The notes beneath the pieces were generated by a model, which ran no database searches, had not been told where the DNA came from, and saw only the letters and a list, made by a program, of their open reading frames with translations. The position numbers were made by a program, and so were the translations under genes. Below, one piece after another: positions 51,111 to 58,647 of a stretch of 64,000 nucleotides of DNA. The stretch lies in NCBI GenBank assembly GCA_900315245.1, contig OMYJ01000003.1, positions 96,121-160,120 on the forward strand, given 5' to 3'. The stretch comes from an uncultured Bacteroidales bacterium. GTDB lineage: Bacteria; Bacteroidota; Bacteroidia; Bacteroidales; WCHB1-69. The stretch's first letter is position 1. Every line of letters begins with the position of its first letter.

Positions 51111-53453
51111 ATGTTTCGAAAAAGTAATCTCCTAATCCAGATACTCTCCCTCGGGGTGGGGCTCGCCATCGGCATCGTGCTGATTGCCAAAGTGTGCTTC
51201 GAGTTGTCGTACGACAGTTTCTATAAAGATGTGGACCGTATCTATTGTATCCGTTCTGGTTACGAGCTACAGGGCGAATCCAAAGATTACCCTCAGGTGA
51301 GTGGTGCGGTAGCATTTGGCTTCAAGGCAGAGGTGCCGGGTGTGGAAGAAGCCACCCGAATGACTTTCTATTTCAATAGTGACCGTTATTTGGACGAGGA
51401 TGGCAATGTCATCACCGGAAATCTCCGTTTAGCCGATTCATGCTTCTTCCGCGTTTTTGACCGTCCCATTCTGGCTGGCAATCCAGCGAAAGTGTTGTCT
51501 GAGCCGCTATGTCTGATGGTGTCGGAGTCGTTTGCACAAAAAATGGGTGGCGTGGAGGAATGTATTGGCAAAATCATCTACAACGAGGATGTCCCTTTGT
51601 TGAAAATGACTATTGAGGGCGTATTCAAGGATTTCCCTAAAAATGGTTCTATAGACGCCGACATTTTGCTGTCGATGGAGAGTTATTCAAAAAGCAGCAC
51701 GGAGAACTGGGTCGGCAACGACCGCTATGTGGGATTTGTGAAATTGCAACAAGGTGTTGATCCGCAATCGCTTAACGATGCCATCCGTAGGATGCAGGAG
51801 GCTCATCAGCCTTTGCAGGAGTTTGAGAAGAACGGTATGAAGCTGTGGTATTATCTTGCACCATTTGGTAAAACCCACCTCAAAGAGTCTTCGGTGCATT
51901 CTATGGTAATACTGCTTTCCGTTATTGCAACAATGCTGATTGTCATCAGCTTACTCAACTATATCCTGATCACAATTTCGTCTATGGTACATCGAGCCAA
52001 AGAAATTGGGGTACGAAAGTGCTATGGTGCGAACGCTTTCAGTATTTATGGATTATTGGCTCGGGAGTCGATAATACATCTATTATTGGCACTCGTTTTG
52101 GCAGCTGCCATTATTTTTGCCACAAAAGGATTGATACAGAACTTGTTGGGTGTGCCATTTGGGACATTACTTGTTCCCCAAAGCATTTGGACTATTGTGG
52201 CTGTGCTGTTGCTTGTGCTGTTTGTTTCCGTTTTCGTTCCTGCGCAGCTTTACATGCGCATCCCCGTTTCGGTGGCTTTCCGCAATTATACGGAAAACTC
52301 GCGGCGATGGAAAATAGGACTGCTTGGCGTTCAGGTGTTTATCAATGTATTTGTCGTTTCGATGCTGATGGTCATCGCTTCGCAATATCATAAAATGATG
52401 AACGACGACCCGGGCTACAATTATGAGAATGTACTGTTTGTGGATATGTACGACGGGAATCAAGAGGCTCAACAACGTGTGGTGAATGCTCTTGGCCAAC
52501 TTTCTGAAGTGACACACATTGCAGCAAGCTATGGTCTTCCTTACATTTGGTCGAATGGCGACAACATATATCTTCCCGGCGACGATCGTGAATTGTTCAA
52601 CGTGGCCGACCAGTACGAGGCCACAGCGCAATTCTATGCTCTTTTCGGAATGGAGTTTGTTGACGGTCGCGCGCCGGCCGATTCCAATGAAGTGGTGGTG
52701 AGCGAGAGTTTCGTGAAACGAATGAATGACTTCACGGACTGGAGCGATGGAGCGGTGGGGAAACAGATTATGATTACCGGACACGAAAACTCTTTGACAA
52801 ATCTTAAATCATTCACGATTACAGGTGTTTACCGCGACTATCGTCTGGGTAGCCTCTTGGATATGGATACCCGACCGAGCGTGCGTTTCTACGGCAGTTT
52901 GGAGGACGGAGAGTCTTATATGCCGCATCTGGTTTTCAAAGTGAATAAAATGGATGAAACCACGATGGGGAAACTGAAGGAAACCATTTCTAAGGCCCTT
53001 GATGGAAAAGATGTACAGCTGAAAGTATATGCAGACGAAATGCATTCAGCATACGAAGATAGTCGCAAGATGCGCAACACCGTTTTCATCGGTTCCATTT
53101 TTGCATTGATGATTGCCATGTTGGGCCTCATCGGTTTCATACGCGATGAGTCGAGTCGTCGGAGCAAAGAAATGGCCATCCGCAAAATTAACGGTGCTAC
53201 AGAGAGAGATGTGCTAAGCATTTTTGCTTGGGGTGTGTTGAAGTTATCTCTTATTATGTCGATTTTTGCGTGTGTTTTCGCCTATTTCGTTGCCGACAAA
53301 TGGCTTGAACAGTTCGCCGAGCGCATCGGCCTCTCGCCGTTGTATTTCATTTTTGGCGCAACGGTGGTTCTTCTCATCGTAGCAATCGTAGTCGTTATGA
53401 GTAGTATCAGAATTGCACGAATGAATCCTTCGGTGGCGCTGAAGAAGGAGTGA
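51111..53453 (+). CDS. FtsX/MacB-type ABC permease 2
   Basis: A 780-residue permease with the same double-FtsX plan as permease 1: helix near residues 10-28 (ILSLGVGLAIGIVLIAKV), MacB_PCD-like domain, FtsX module 1 around 265-400 (HRAKEIGVRKCYGANAFSIYG), second periplasmic part, and C-terminal module (SSRRSKEMAIRKINGATERDVL; final ARMNPSVALKKE). Residues before the first helix are unusually few (MFRKSN), whereas related proteins start with a longer amphipathic stretch, so the 5' end may have been altered. The start at 51111 is the first ATG after the repeat. Confidence 0.85.
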   Translation: MFRKSNLLIQILSLGVGLAIGIVLIAKVCFELSYDSFYKDVDRIYCIRSGYELQGESKDYPQVSGAVAFGFKAEVPGVEEATRMTFYFNSDRYLDEDGNVITGNLRLADSCFFRVFDRPILAGNPAKVLSEPLCLMVSESFAQKMGGVEECIGKIIYNEDVPLLKMTIEGVFKDFPKNGSIDADILLSMESYSKSSTENWVGNDRYVGFVKLQQGVDPQSLNDAIRRMQEAHQPLQEFEKNGMKLWYYLAPFGKTHLKESSVHSMVILLSVIATMLIVISLLNYILITISSMVHRAKEIGVRKCYGANAFSIYGLLARESIIHLLLALVLAAAIIFATKGLIQNLLGVPFGTLLVPQSIWTIVAVLLLVLFVSVFVPAQLYMRIPVSVAFRNYTENSRRWKIGLLGVQVFINVFVVSMLMVIASQYHKMMNDDPGYNYENVLFVDMYDGNQEAQQRVVNALGQLSEVTHIAASYGLPYIWSNGDNIYLPGDDRELFNVADQYEATAQFYALFGMEFVDGRAPADSNEVVVSESFVKRMNDFTDWSDGAVGKQIMITGHENSLTNLKSFTITGVYRDYRLGSLLDMDTRPSVRFYGSLEDGESYMPHLVFKVNKMDETTMGKLKETISKALDGKDVQLKVYADEMHSAYEDSRKMRNTVFIGSIFALMIAMLGLIGFIRDESSRRSKEMAIRKINGATERDVLSIFAWGVLKLSLIMSIFACVFAYFVADKWLEQFAERIGLSPLYFIFGATVVLLIVAIVVVMSSIRIARMNPSVALKKE

Positions 53454-53456
53454 GGT

Positions 53457-53561
53457 AAAAGCACACTCTACCGGCAGTTCACCACCGAAGAGGTGATGAA
53501 CGAAGCCGCCAAGACCTACGGCCCCATCAAGGAAAGTCCTTTCCCGTCGCCGAGGAGATAG
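53457..53561 (+). pseudogene. Coding-like fragment after permease 2
   Basis: Thirty-four open codons ending in TAG, reading TLYRQFTTEEVMNEAAKTYG and then PIKESPFPSPRR. It has no start codon of its own and begins immediately after the permease 2 stop. Codon use and composition look protein-like and GC-rich. It ends 2 bases before the 21-bp direct repeat, so it is probably a remnant of a deleted gene. I do not recognise the family. Confidence 0.4.
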
Positions 53562-53563
53562 AT

Positions 53564-53584
53564 GGCGTGTAAAGAATCCTTACA
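53564..53584 (+). repeat. 21-bp direct repeat, left copy (contains one regulator palindrome)
   Basis: A 21-bp sequence identical to 54706-54726. It starts GGCG and continues with the 17-bp TGTAAAGAATCCTTACA, a full TGTAA-N7-TTACA site. Unlike the right copy it has no second site and no -24 element after it, so it looks like a stranded half of a control region. Confidence 0.75.
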
Positions 53585-53651
53585 TATAGTCGCACACGTC
53601 ACATTGAACATGAAAAAAATCAACGTATAGGTTGATTGTTCAAAAAAAGTG

Positions 53652-53659
53652 TATATTTG
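53652..53659 (+). promoter_or_regulatory. Bacteroidota -7 promoter element of the toxin-antitoxin-like pair
   Basis: TATATTTG, 24 bases before the ATG at 53684; a TTG at 53632-53634 may be the -33 part. Confidence 0.5.
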
Positions 53660-53683
53660 CGGCGATTATAAAAATTAAGTATT

Positions 53684-54238
53684 ATGATGACTTTTGAAGA
53701 CATTAAACAAGACGGACGCTTGTGGGCCGTACATTATGCTGACGAGGAGTTGAACGAATTGGACAGGGTTTTCACCCAATAGAATGATGCGGCATGGTTG
53801 TTGAACTTCTTCCATGATAATTTTAACGATCTCGTGTCTTATTTCAAAATAACAAAGTTGGATGAGGCGGTCTATGACACGATGGAGGATAGTGATGAGC
53901 TGGAATGCCTCATTTTGGATATCAACCCGGAGGCAAACTTGGACGAGTTGTTTCGACCGCTTGAAAGTAGCCGTGCCACTGAAATGAAATTAGGAAGAGA
54001 AAAGGCTCGATTAAAAGACCGCCCAAACCATGCCAGTTGGTTGCGCATTTATGCTATAAAACTAAACCCGGGCATATATGTTGTTACCGGTGGTGCAATA
54101 AAATTGACTCGTACGATGCAGGAACGGGAGCATACGCTCAAAGAACTGGTAAAGATGGAGAAGGTGCGCCAATACCTTGTCGCGAACAATGTGATAGATG
54201 ACGACAGTTTTACAGATTTCATCAAAGAAAAAGGATAA
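53684..54238 (+). pseudogene. Toxin-like gene of an HTH-linked pair, interrupted by an in-frame TAG
   Basis: The ATG after the promoter opens a frame (MMTFEDIKQDGRLWAVHYAD) that stops at TAG 53780-53782 (codon 33) and continues in the same frame without a further stop to 54238. The continuation (NDAAWLLNFFHDNFNDLVSY; LDINPEANLDELFRPLE; HASWLRIYAIKLNPGIYVVT) is clearly the rest of the same protein, about 184 residues in all. In relatives I recall, a Trp follows Gln at this point, so TGG to TAG is a likely single-base change. LRIYAIKL...YVVTGGAIKLT resembles RelE/HigB-like toxins, and an HTH gene follows by 4 bp. Translation could restart internally, but I call it inactivated. Confidence 0.7.
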
Positions 54239-54242
54239 GAAA

Positions 54243-54554
54243 ATGAAAACCGCAGCAGAACAAATAGCGTTTTTGGAGGAACATTCTTCGTCTGAACCTT
54301 CGAAGTGGCGCGAGAAGGCGGAATGGAGGAGAGCGAACCACGACTGGCTCCGCTATTCGCGGAAAATCGCCATCGTCGTGGCCTTGTCTTTGGAAGAACA
54401 GAACATGTCTCAAAAGCAGTTGGCGGAGCTTGTCGGCTGCTCCCCGCAATATATTTCCCGGCTGCTGAAGGGCGAGGAAAACCTCACTTTGGAAACGTTA
54501 TGTAAGTTGGAGCGGGCACTGAACCGTCCCATCATGCAGCAGGTTTTTGCATAA
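54243..54554 (+). CDS. XRE-family HTH protein (HigA-like antitoxin)
   Basis: A 103-residue DNA-binding protein. The Xre helix-turn-helix covers about residues 53-100 (NMSQKQLAELVGCSPQYISRLLKGEENLTLETLCKLE). A helical N-terminal part rich in Trp/Glu (WREKAEWRRANHDWLRYSRK) could bind the toxin partner. It starts 4 bp after the toxin-like gene and keeps an intact frame, as expected when the toxin is lost and the antitoxin or repressor remains. ATG 54243 is used rather than an upstream start inside the toxin gene. Confidence 0.75.
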   Translation: MKTAAEQIAFLEEHSSSEPSKWREKAEWRRANHDWLRYSRKIAIVVALSLEEQNMSQKQLAELVGCSPQYISRLLKGEENLTLETLCKLERALNRPIMQQVFA

Positions 54555-54597
54555 GAATGCCCCAACAACTCCTAACTGCTAACTCCTAACTATTTTC

Positions 54598-54710
54598 TCA
54601 CCACACTCTCCCCCTCTCGAAGTTGATCTTCACGAGGTAAGTGTCGGAGGGATAGGGCGAGAGGTCGATTTCGAGCAGGGAGAGGTTGCGGGAGAAGAGG
54701 ACCAAGGCGT
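54598..54710 (-). pseudogene. Coding-like fragment resembling a T9SS sorting tail (minus strand)
   Basis: On the minus strand an open frame without start codon reads LSLLEIDLSPYPSDTYLVKI, then NFERGRVW and TGA (54598-54600). The pattern IDLSPYPSxTYLVKI is similar to the core of T9SS type A tails such as that at 19 kb, but the basic end is missing. It begins where the right copy of the 21-bp repeat lies, so it is probably a gene remnant. Assignment is tentative. Confidence 0.3.
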
Positions 54711-54726
54711 GTAAAGAATCCTTACA
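54706..54726 (+). repeat. 21-bp direct repeat, right copy
   Basis: Identical over 21 bp to 53564-53584, 1142 bp upstream. Together they bracket the toxin-antitoxin-like pair. This copy is the left half of an intact two-site regulator region. Confidence 0.75.
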
Positions 54727-54747
54727 CTGCTGTAAAGGATATTTACA
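54710..54747 (+). promoter_or_regulatory. Tandem TGTAA-N7-TTACA sites upstream of permease 3 (putative enhancer)
   Basis: Two 17-bp palindromes at 54710-54726 (TGTAAAGAATCCTTACA) and 54731-54747 (TGTAAAGGATATTTACA), 21 bp apart start to start with spacer CTGC, one base shorter than the CCTGC of the other two regions. Confidence 0.72.
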
Positions 54748-54798
54748 TTCTTCGCTGTTTTCTTATCGTATTCTGCTAAACGTCAATGACTTCACAGT

Positions 54799-54816
54799 TT
54801 GGCACGGTTGCTGTAT
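54799..54816 (+). promoter_or_regulatory. Putative sigma-54-like promoter of permease 3
   Basis: TTGGCACG at 54799-54806 is a perfect -24 element 52 bp after the second palindrome, the same distance as for permease 1 and one base less than for tolC. The -12 position (54813-54814) reads GT rather than GC. Confidence 0.5.
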
Positions 54817-54843
54817 GGGATTTGCAGCTATAGATTTACCATT

Positions 54844-57204
54844 ATGCGAATCATCCAAAAATCCAAAACCGAGATGGTCTCCGCCATCCTCAACATCGTC
54901 GGGCTGGCCGCCGCCTTCGCCGCCCTCTACATCATCCTCGTGCAGGTACACCACGACCTCACCTACAACAAGGCACTCAAGGACAGCGACCGGATCTATG
55001 TCCTTACCCAGAAGGAAATCAACAAAAGTGAATATTCCTCTTACCTTTGCCGACCTATAGGGGAATTTGTCATCAACGCTTCCCCTGACATTGAAGCCGG
55101 TGGTTGCGGTAATATCATGGGCAATCCCATCACAGTTCGTGTGAGCGATGAGCAATCGCCTGTGTCCATCACGATATCTTCCTTGAACAAAGGTGCCCGT
55201 GACGTGTTCGGTTTCGAGTTGGTGGCTGGCAATTGGGATGATTTGACAGGCACTGGCTTCGCCCTCTCGGAATCGGCAGCAAAACGTTTGGGAGTCCAGG
55301 TGGGTGATGTCATGAAATATTTCGATGGATCAGCATGGCATGATATATCCATTGCGGTCATCTATAAGGATATGCCGAAGCACAGCGACCTTTCCTCTTT
55401 CGAAATGCTGACCAATTTTGGCGACAATTGCATCAATGATTGGAGCGAGTTTTCATTTAACTATTTTCTGAAACTTCGTAAAGGTGCCGACCCCAATACG
55501 ATTGTTGAGGTGGCAAAGCCTGTCGCCAGACAGTTTTTCAGTAAAATGACCGGAAAAGAGGCCACCGACGACAATGTCAAGTTTGGACTTTACCCTGTGC
55601 GGCTTACCGACATGTACTTCGACACCAATTCGTATTTTGCCCCTGGTAAGGCAGGCAACAAAACCACCACGATGACCCTGCTCATCATTGCCATCTTTGT
55701 GGTGGTCATCGCCTTCATTAACTACATCAACTTTTTCTTCGCCATGTTGCCCCTTCGCCTGCGCAGCATAAATACGCGCAAAATACTGGGTAGCAGTCGT
55801 TTCCAGTTGGTGACATCATCAATAGGCGAATCGGTGCTGATGGTGGCTATATCTTTGGCACTTGCTATAGCTGTGGTTATCCTCTTCAAGCAATCCACAT
55901 TGGCTTCATTGATTGACACTTCACTTGATTTCGGACAGAATGGGGGCGTTGTCGCGTTGACCATCGGCTTTGCATTATTCATTTCGGTAGCGGCCAGTAT
56001 TTATCCCGCCTTGTTAGCCACCTCATTTAATCTGGCCTTCGCCTTGAAAGGCACCCTCAGCTCTACGCAAAAAGGAAAGGCATTCCGCATCGGTCTGATT
56101 GGCTTGCAGTTCACTGTTTCCATCGTGCTGATAATCTGTGCGATATTCGTTCACGAACAACGCCGTTTCATGATAAACCATGAAATGGGCTTCAATCAGG
56201 AATGTCTGTTGCAGTCACAGGTTTCGTGGAATCTTGCCAACAATCGCGAGGCAGTGGAGAGTAAGTTGAAAGCTGATGCCGCCATCAAGGATGTTGCTTG
56301 GGGCGATGGACCTTTCATTCAGGATTCTCGTATGAGTTGGGGACGCAAAGTGCGAGGTGAGGATGCCGGTTGGCAGGTCTATCCCGTTTCGTGGAACTTC
56401 CTGCGCTTTATGGGTATCGATATCATCGAAGGTCGTGATTTCTCCGAAGCTGACGAGCAGTCTAATGGTGTGTATATCTTCAACAAAACCGCAAAAGACA
56501 AATACCAAATCACTCTTGAAGACCAGATTGGCGGCCATGGTGACCAAATTGCTGAAATTGCGGGCTTTTGCGAAGACTTCAATTTCGCTTCGTTGCGACA
56601 GGGCATCGAGCCTTTTGCATTCTATGTTTATGGTAAAGAACCATGGCACATTTGCATGAGGCTATTTATTCGCACAGAGGCAGGTGTGGATGTCCCAGCC
56701 TTGATGAAGCGCATCACCAAAACCCTCAACGACCTTGACCCCACCATGGGCGAGGAAATGTCGTACGAGGTGTGGCCTTTCTCTCAATCCATTGAGAACC
56801 AATACAAAAAAGAGAACAATCTCTCAACATTGGTTACCTTGTTCACCGTGTTGGCCATCGTCATCTCGCTCATGGGCGTGTTCGGATTAGTGATGTTCGA
56901 GACGGAGCATCGCCGCAAGGAAATCGGCATCCGCCGCGTGCATGGGGCCACGGTGAAGCAGATATTGGCGATGTTCAACTCCCGCTTCGTGAAAATCGTG
57001 CTGGTCTGCTTCGTCATCGCCGTGCCCATCAGCGTGTTCGTGATGCGCCGCTACTTGGAGGGTTTCGCCTACCGCGTGTCGTTGCACGTCTGGGTGTTCG
57101 CGGTGGCCCTGATCGCGGTGCTGGCCGTTACTATCACGGTGGTCACCTTACGCAGTTTGAGAGCGGCTACGGTGAATCCGGTGAAGTCTTTGAGGACGGA
57201 GTAG
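54844..57204 (+). CDS. FtsX/MacB-type ABC permease 3
   Basis: A 786-residue double-FtsX permease. It has a first helix near residues 15-35 (NIVGLAAAFAALYIILVQV), MacB_PCD-like domain, FtsX module 1 at about 280-410 (LRSINTRKILGSSRFQLVTSS), second periplasmic part, and C-terminal module (EHRRKEIGIRRVHGATVKQIL; final RAATVNPVKSLRTE). It keeps the plan of permeases 1 and 2 but is clearly diverged from both. The start is set at 54844 because an upstream in-frame start would overlap the putative -24/-12 element. Confidence 0.86.
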   Translation: MRIIQKSKTEMVSAILNIVGLAAAFAALYIILVQVHHDLTYNKALKDSDRIYVLTQKEINKSEYSSYLCRPIGEFVINASPDIEAGGCGNIMGNPITVRVSDEQSPVSITISSLNKGARDVFGFELVAGNWDDLTGTGFALSESAAKRLGVQVGDVMKYFDGSAWHDISIAVIYKDMPKHSDLSSFEMLTNFGDNCINDWSEFSFNYFLKLRKGADPNTIVEVAKPVARQFFSKMTGKEATDDNVKFGLYPVRLTDMYFDTNSYFAPGKAGNKTTTMTLLIIAIFVVVIAFINYINFFFAMLPLRLRSINTRKILGSSRFQLVTSSIGESVLMVAISLALAIAVVILFKQSTLASLIDTSLDFGQNGGVVALTIGFALFISVAASIYPALLATSFNLAFALKGTLSSTQKGKAFRIGLIGLQFTVSIVLIICAIFVHEQRRFMINHEMGFNQECLLQSQVSWNLANNREAVESKLKADAAIKDVAWGDGPFIQDSRMSWGRKVRGEDAGWQVYPVSWNFLRFMGIDIIEGRDFSEADEQSNGVYIFNKTAKDKYQITLEDQIGGHGDQIAEIAGFCEDFNFASLRQGIEPFAFYVYGKEPWHICMRLFIRTEAGVDVPALMKRITKTLNDLDPTMGEEMSYEVWPFSQSIENQYKKENNLSTLVTLFTVLAIVISLMGVFGLVMFETEHRRKEIGIRRVHGATVKQILAMFNSRFVKIVLVCFVIAVPISVFVMRRYLEGFAYRVSLHVWVFAVALIAVLAVTITVVTLRSLRAATVNPVKSLRTE

Positions 57205-57218
57205 AGATTTTTCGTGTC

Positions 57219-58583
57219 CTAATACAACAACCCTTCCATCTTGTCAATGATCCGGGTGTTCAAGTCGCAAAGGGTTTTGTATTTTTCCGTACGACGCAAA
57301 CGCAGGGCTTTGAACGTAGTACCCAACTTACGCAAGGATCTTTTGTAGTGGACGTTGAGGATACCGATAACCCCAGCTAACGTAATATAAATCAACCCAA
57401 TCCAAAAATGATGGGTAAGAAGGCTGACTAACACGAGCAGGAAAATGTACCAAATCGGGAAGGTGGCGAGAGTGCCGATGGCATACTGGAACGTGGAGTG
57501 CATCATCGGGTCTTTGATCTTGTGGGTGAGTCGCTGCGTGATGAAGTCCGGCAGAAAATTGTTGAGGTAGCCGAAAAGGAAGAGCGGCAACGTGAGGATC
57601 ATCAAGAAAATACGGAGAATGAGTTTGGACCATGAGATCTTCCGGTTGACCACCCAATGATGGAGACCCATCCGCTGCAACAAGCCCGTGTATTGGCGCG
57701 TGTCTTCCATCAACACAGTGAAATCGTCAGGATTTTCCTCTTTCAGTTGACGGATGGCGGCGATGATGGTCATGGCAGCATCTTTCTGGTTAGGCAGAAA
57801 ACGCGGACGCAACCCTTTGCGGCGCAACAGCGGCTCGCTCATGATATGCGTAAGTGCCTCTATCTCATTGTAATACTCCGGAATATCAATATCAGGAGTC
57901 ATCTCCTTGACACGGGCGCGGGCCTTTTCATTGAGGGCAAGATACGCCTGATTGGGAGCCTCCTTGTACAATTCAAAGAACTCATCGTATGTGAACGGCT
58001 TTCCGCAGGTGACCATCAAGTCGCTTTGGAAGTTGAAATAGTTGGAATAGTGGATGTTAAGAGGGAGAATCTGCACCCCGAGTTTGAAATCGTTCATCTC
58101 TTCGGCGGCGAAGGCGATACGGCTGAAACCTTTCTTGAAGGTACTCATGTAATGTCCGTGCTGGTGTCCTGCTTCGGGGAAGATGACCAAAGTTCCGCCC
58201 TTTTTCAACACTCTCGCTGCCCGGTTGAAGATGGCCAAATCCTTCTTGATATCCTCGCGACCACCATCACGATTCCGATAGACTGGCAGAATCTTCAGAA
58301 AGCGCATGATCCGTGCCACAAAGTCTTTCTTGAAGATGTCGCCGCGTGCGATGAACACCGGCTGCCGACCGTCCTTGTACATCGTGTGCAGAATCGCCAT
58401 CGCGTCCATCATGCCGTTCTGGTGGTTGGCAATCACAAACGTCGGCGTCCCCTTCGGCGGGATATTCTCCTTGTTCACGATATAGAAGTTGCGGTAATAC
58501 ACATGGTTATGCGCCGCACACAAGTACTTCATGTACAGATCATACCACCACGAGTGTTTGTCTATGTCTTCGAAGGAAATCAT
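57219..58583 (-). CDS. PlsC-like 1-acylglycerol-3-phosphate acyltransferase
   Basis: A 454-residue membrane-associated lysophospholipid acyltransferase. The acceptor/catalytic motif reads NHQNGMMDAM: His and Asp are five residues apart instead of the usual four (HX5D). Further motifs are IARGDIFKKDFVARIMRFLKI, VIFPEAGHQHGHY (in place of FPEGTRS) and LGVQILPLNIHY. Two C-terminal membrane helices follow (about 340-410). It is longer than the ordinary PlsC (240-270), as is a Bacteroidota subgroup. The acyl acceptor is uncertain. It converges with permease 3 with 14 bp between stops. Confidence 0.75.
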   Translation of the reverse strand: MISFEDIDKHSWWYDLYMKYLCAAHNHVYYRNFYIVNKENIPPKGTPTFVIANHQNGMMDAMAILHTMYKDGRQPVFIARGDIFKKDFVARIMRFLKILPVYRNRDGGREDIKKDLAIFNRAARVLKKGGTLVIFPEAGHQHGHYMSTFKKGFSRIAFAAEEMNDFKLGVQILPLNIHYSNYFNFQSDLMVTCGKPFTYDEFFELYKEAPNQAYLALNEKARARVKEMTPDIDIPEYYNEIEALTHIMSEPLLRRKGLRPRFLPNQKDAAMTIIAAIRQLKEENPDDFTVLMEDTRQYTGLLQRMGLHHWVVNRKISWSKLILRIFLMILTLPLFLFGYLNNFLPDFITQRLTHKIKDPMMHSTFQYAIGTLATFPIWYIFLLVLVSLLTHHFWIGLIYITLAGVIGILNVHYKRSLRKLGTTFKALRLRRTEKYKTLCDLNTRIIDKMEGLLY

Positions 58584-58590
58584 ATTTTTG

Positions 58591-58646
58591 GCTTTTGGCT
58601 ATTGGCTATTGGCTGTTGGCCAAAAGCTAATAGCTAATGGCTGATA
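58591..58646. repeat. Low-complexity repeat with inverted ends
   Basis: TTTTGGCTTTTGGCTATTGGCTATTGG runs into GCCAAAAGCTAATAGCTAATGG, so the right part is partly complementary to the left part (TTTTGGC/GCCAAAA). It fills the 64-bp gap between the S46 peptidase and acyltransferase genes. Confidence 0.65.
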
Positions 58647-58647
58647 G

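Noticed and set aside
53684-54238. TAG codon read as an amino acid (recoding) in the toxin-like gene
   Set aside because: Several intact genes in the window end with TAG, no suppressor tRNA or stimulatory hairpin is visible, and a simple nonsense mutation explains it.
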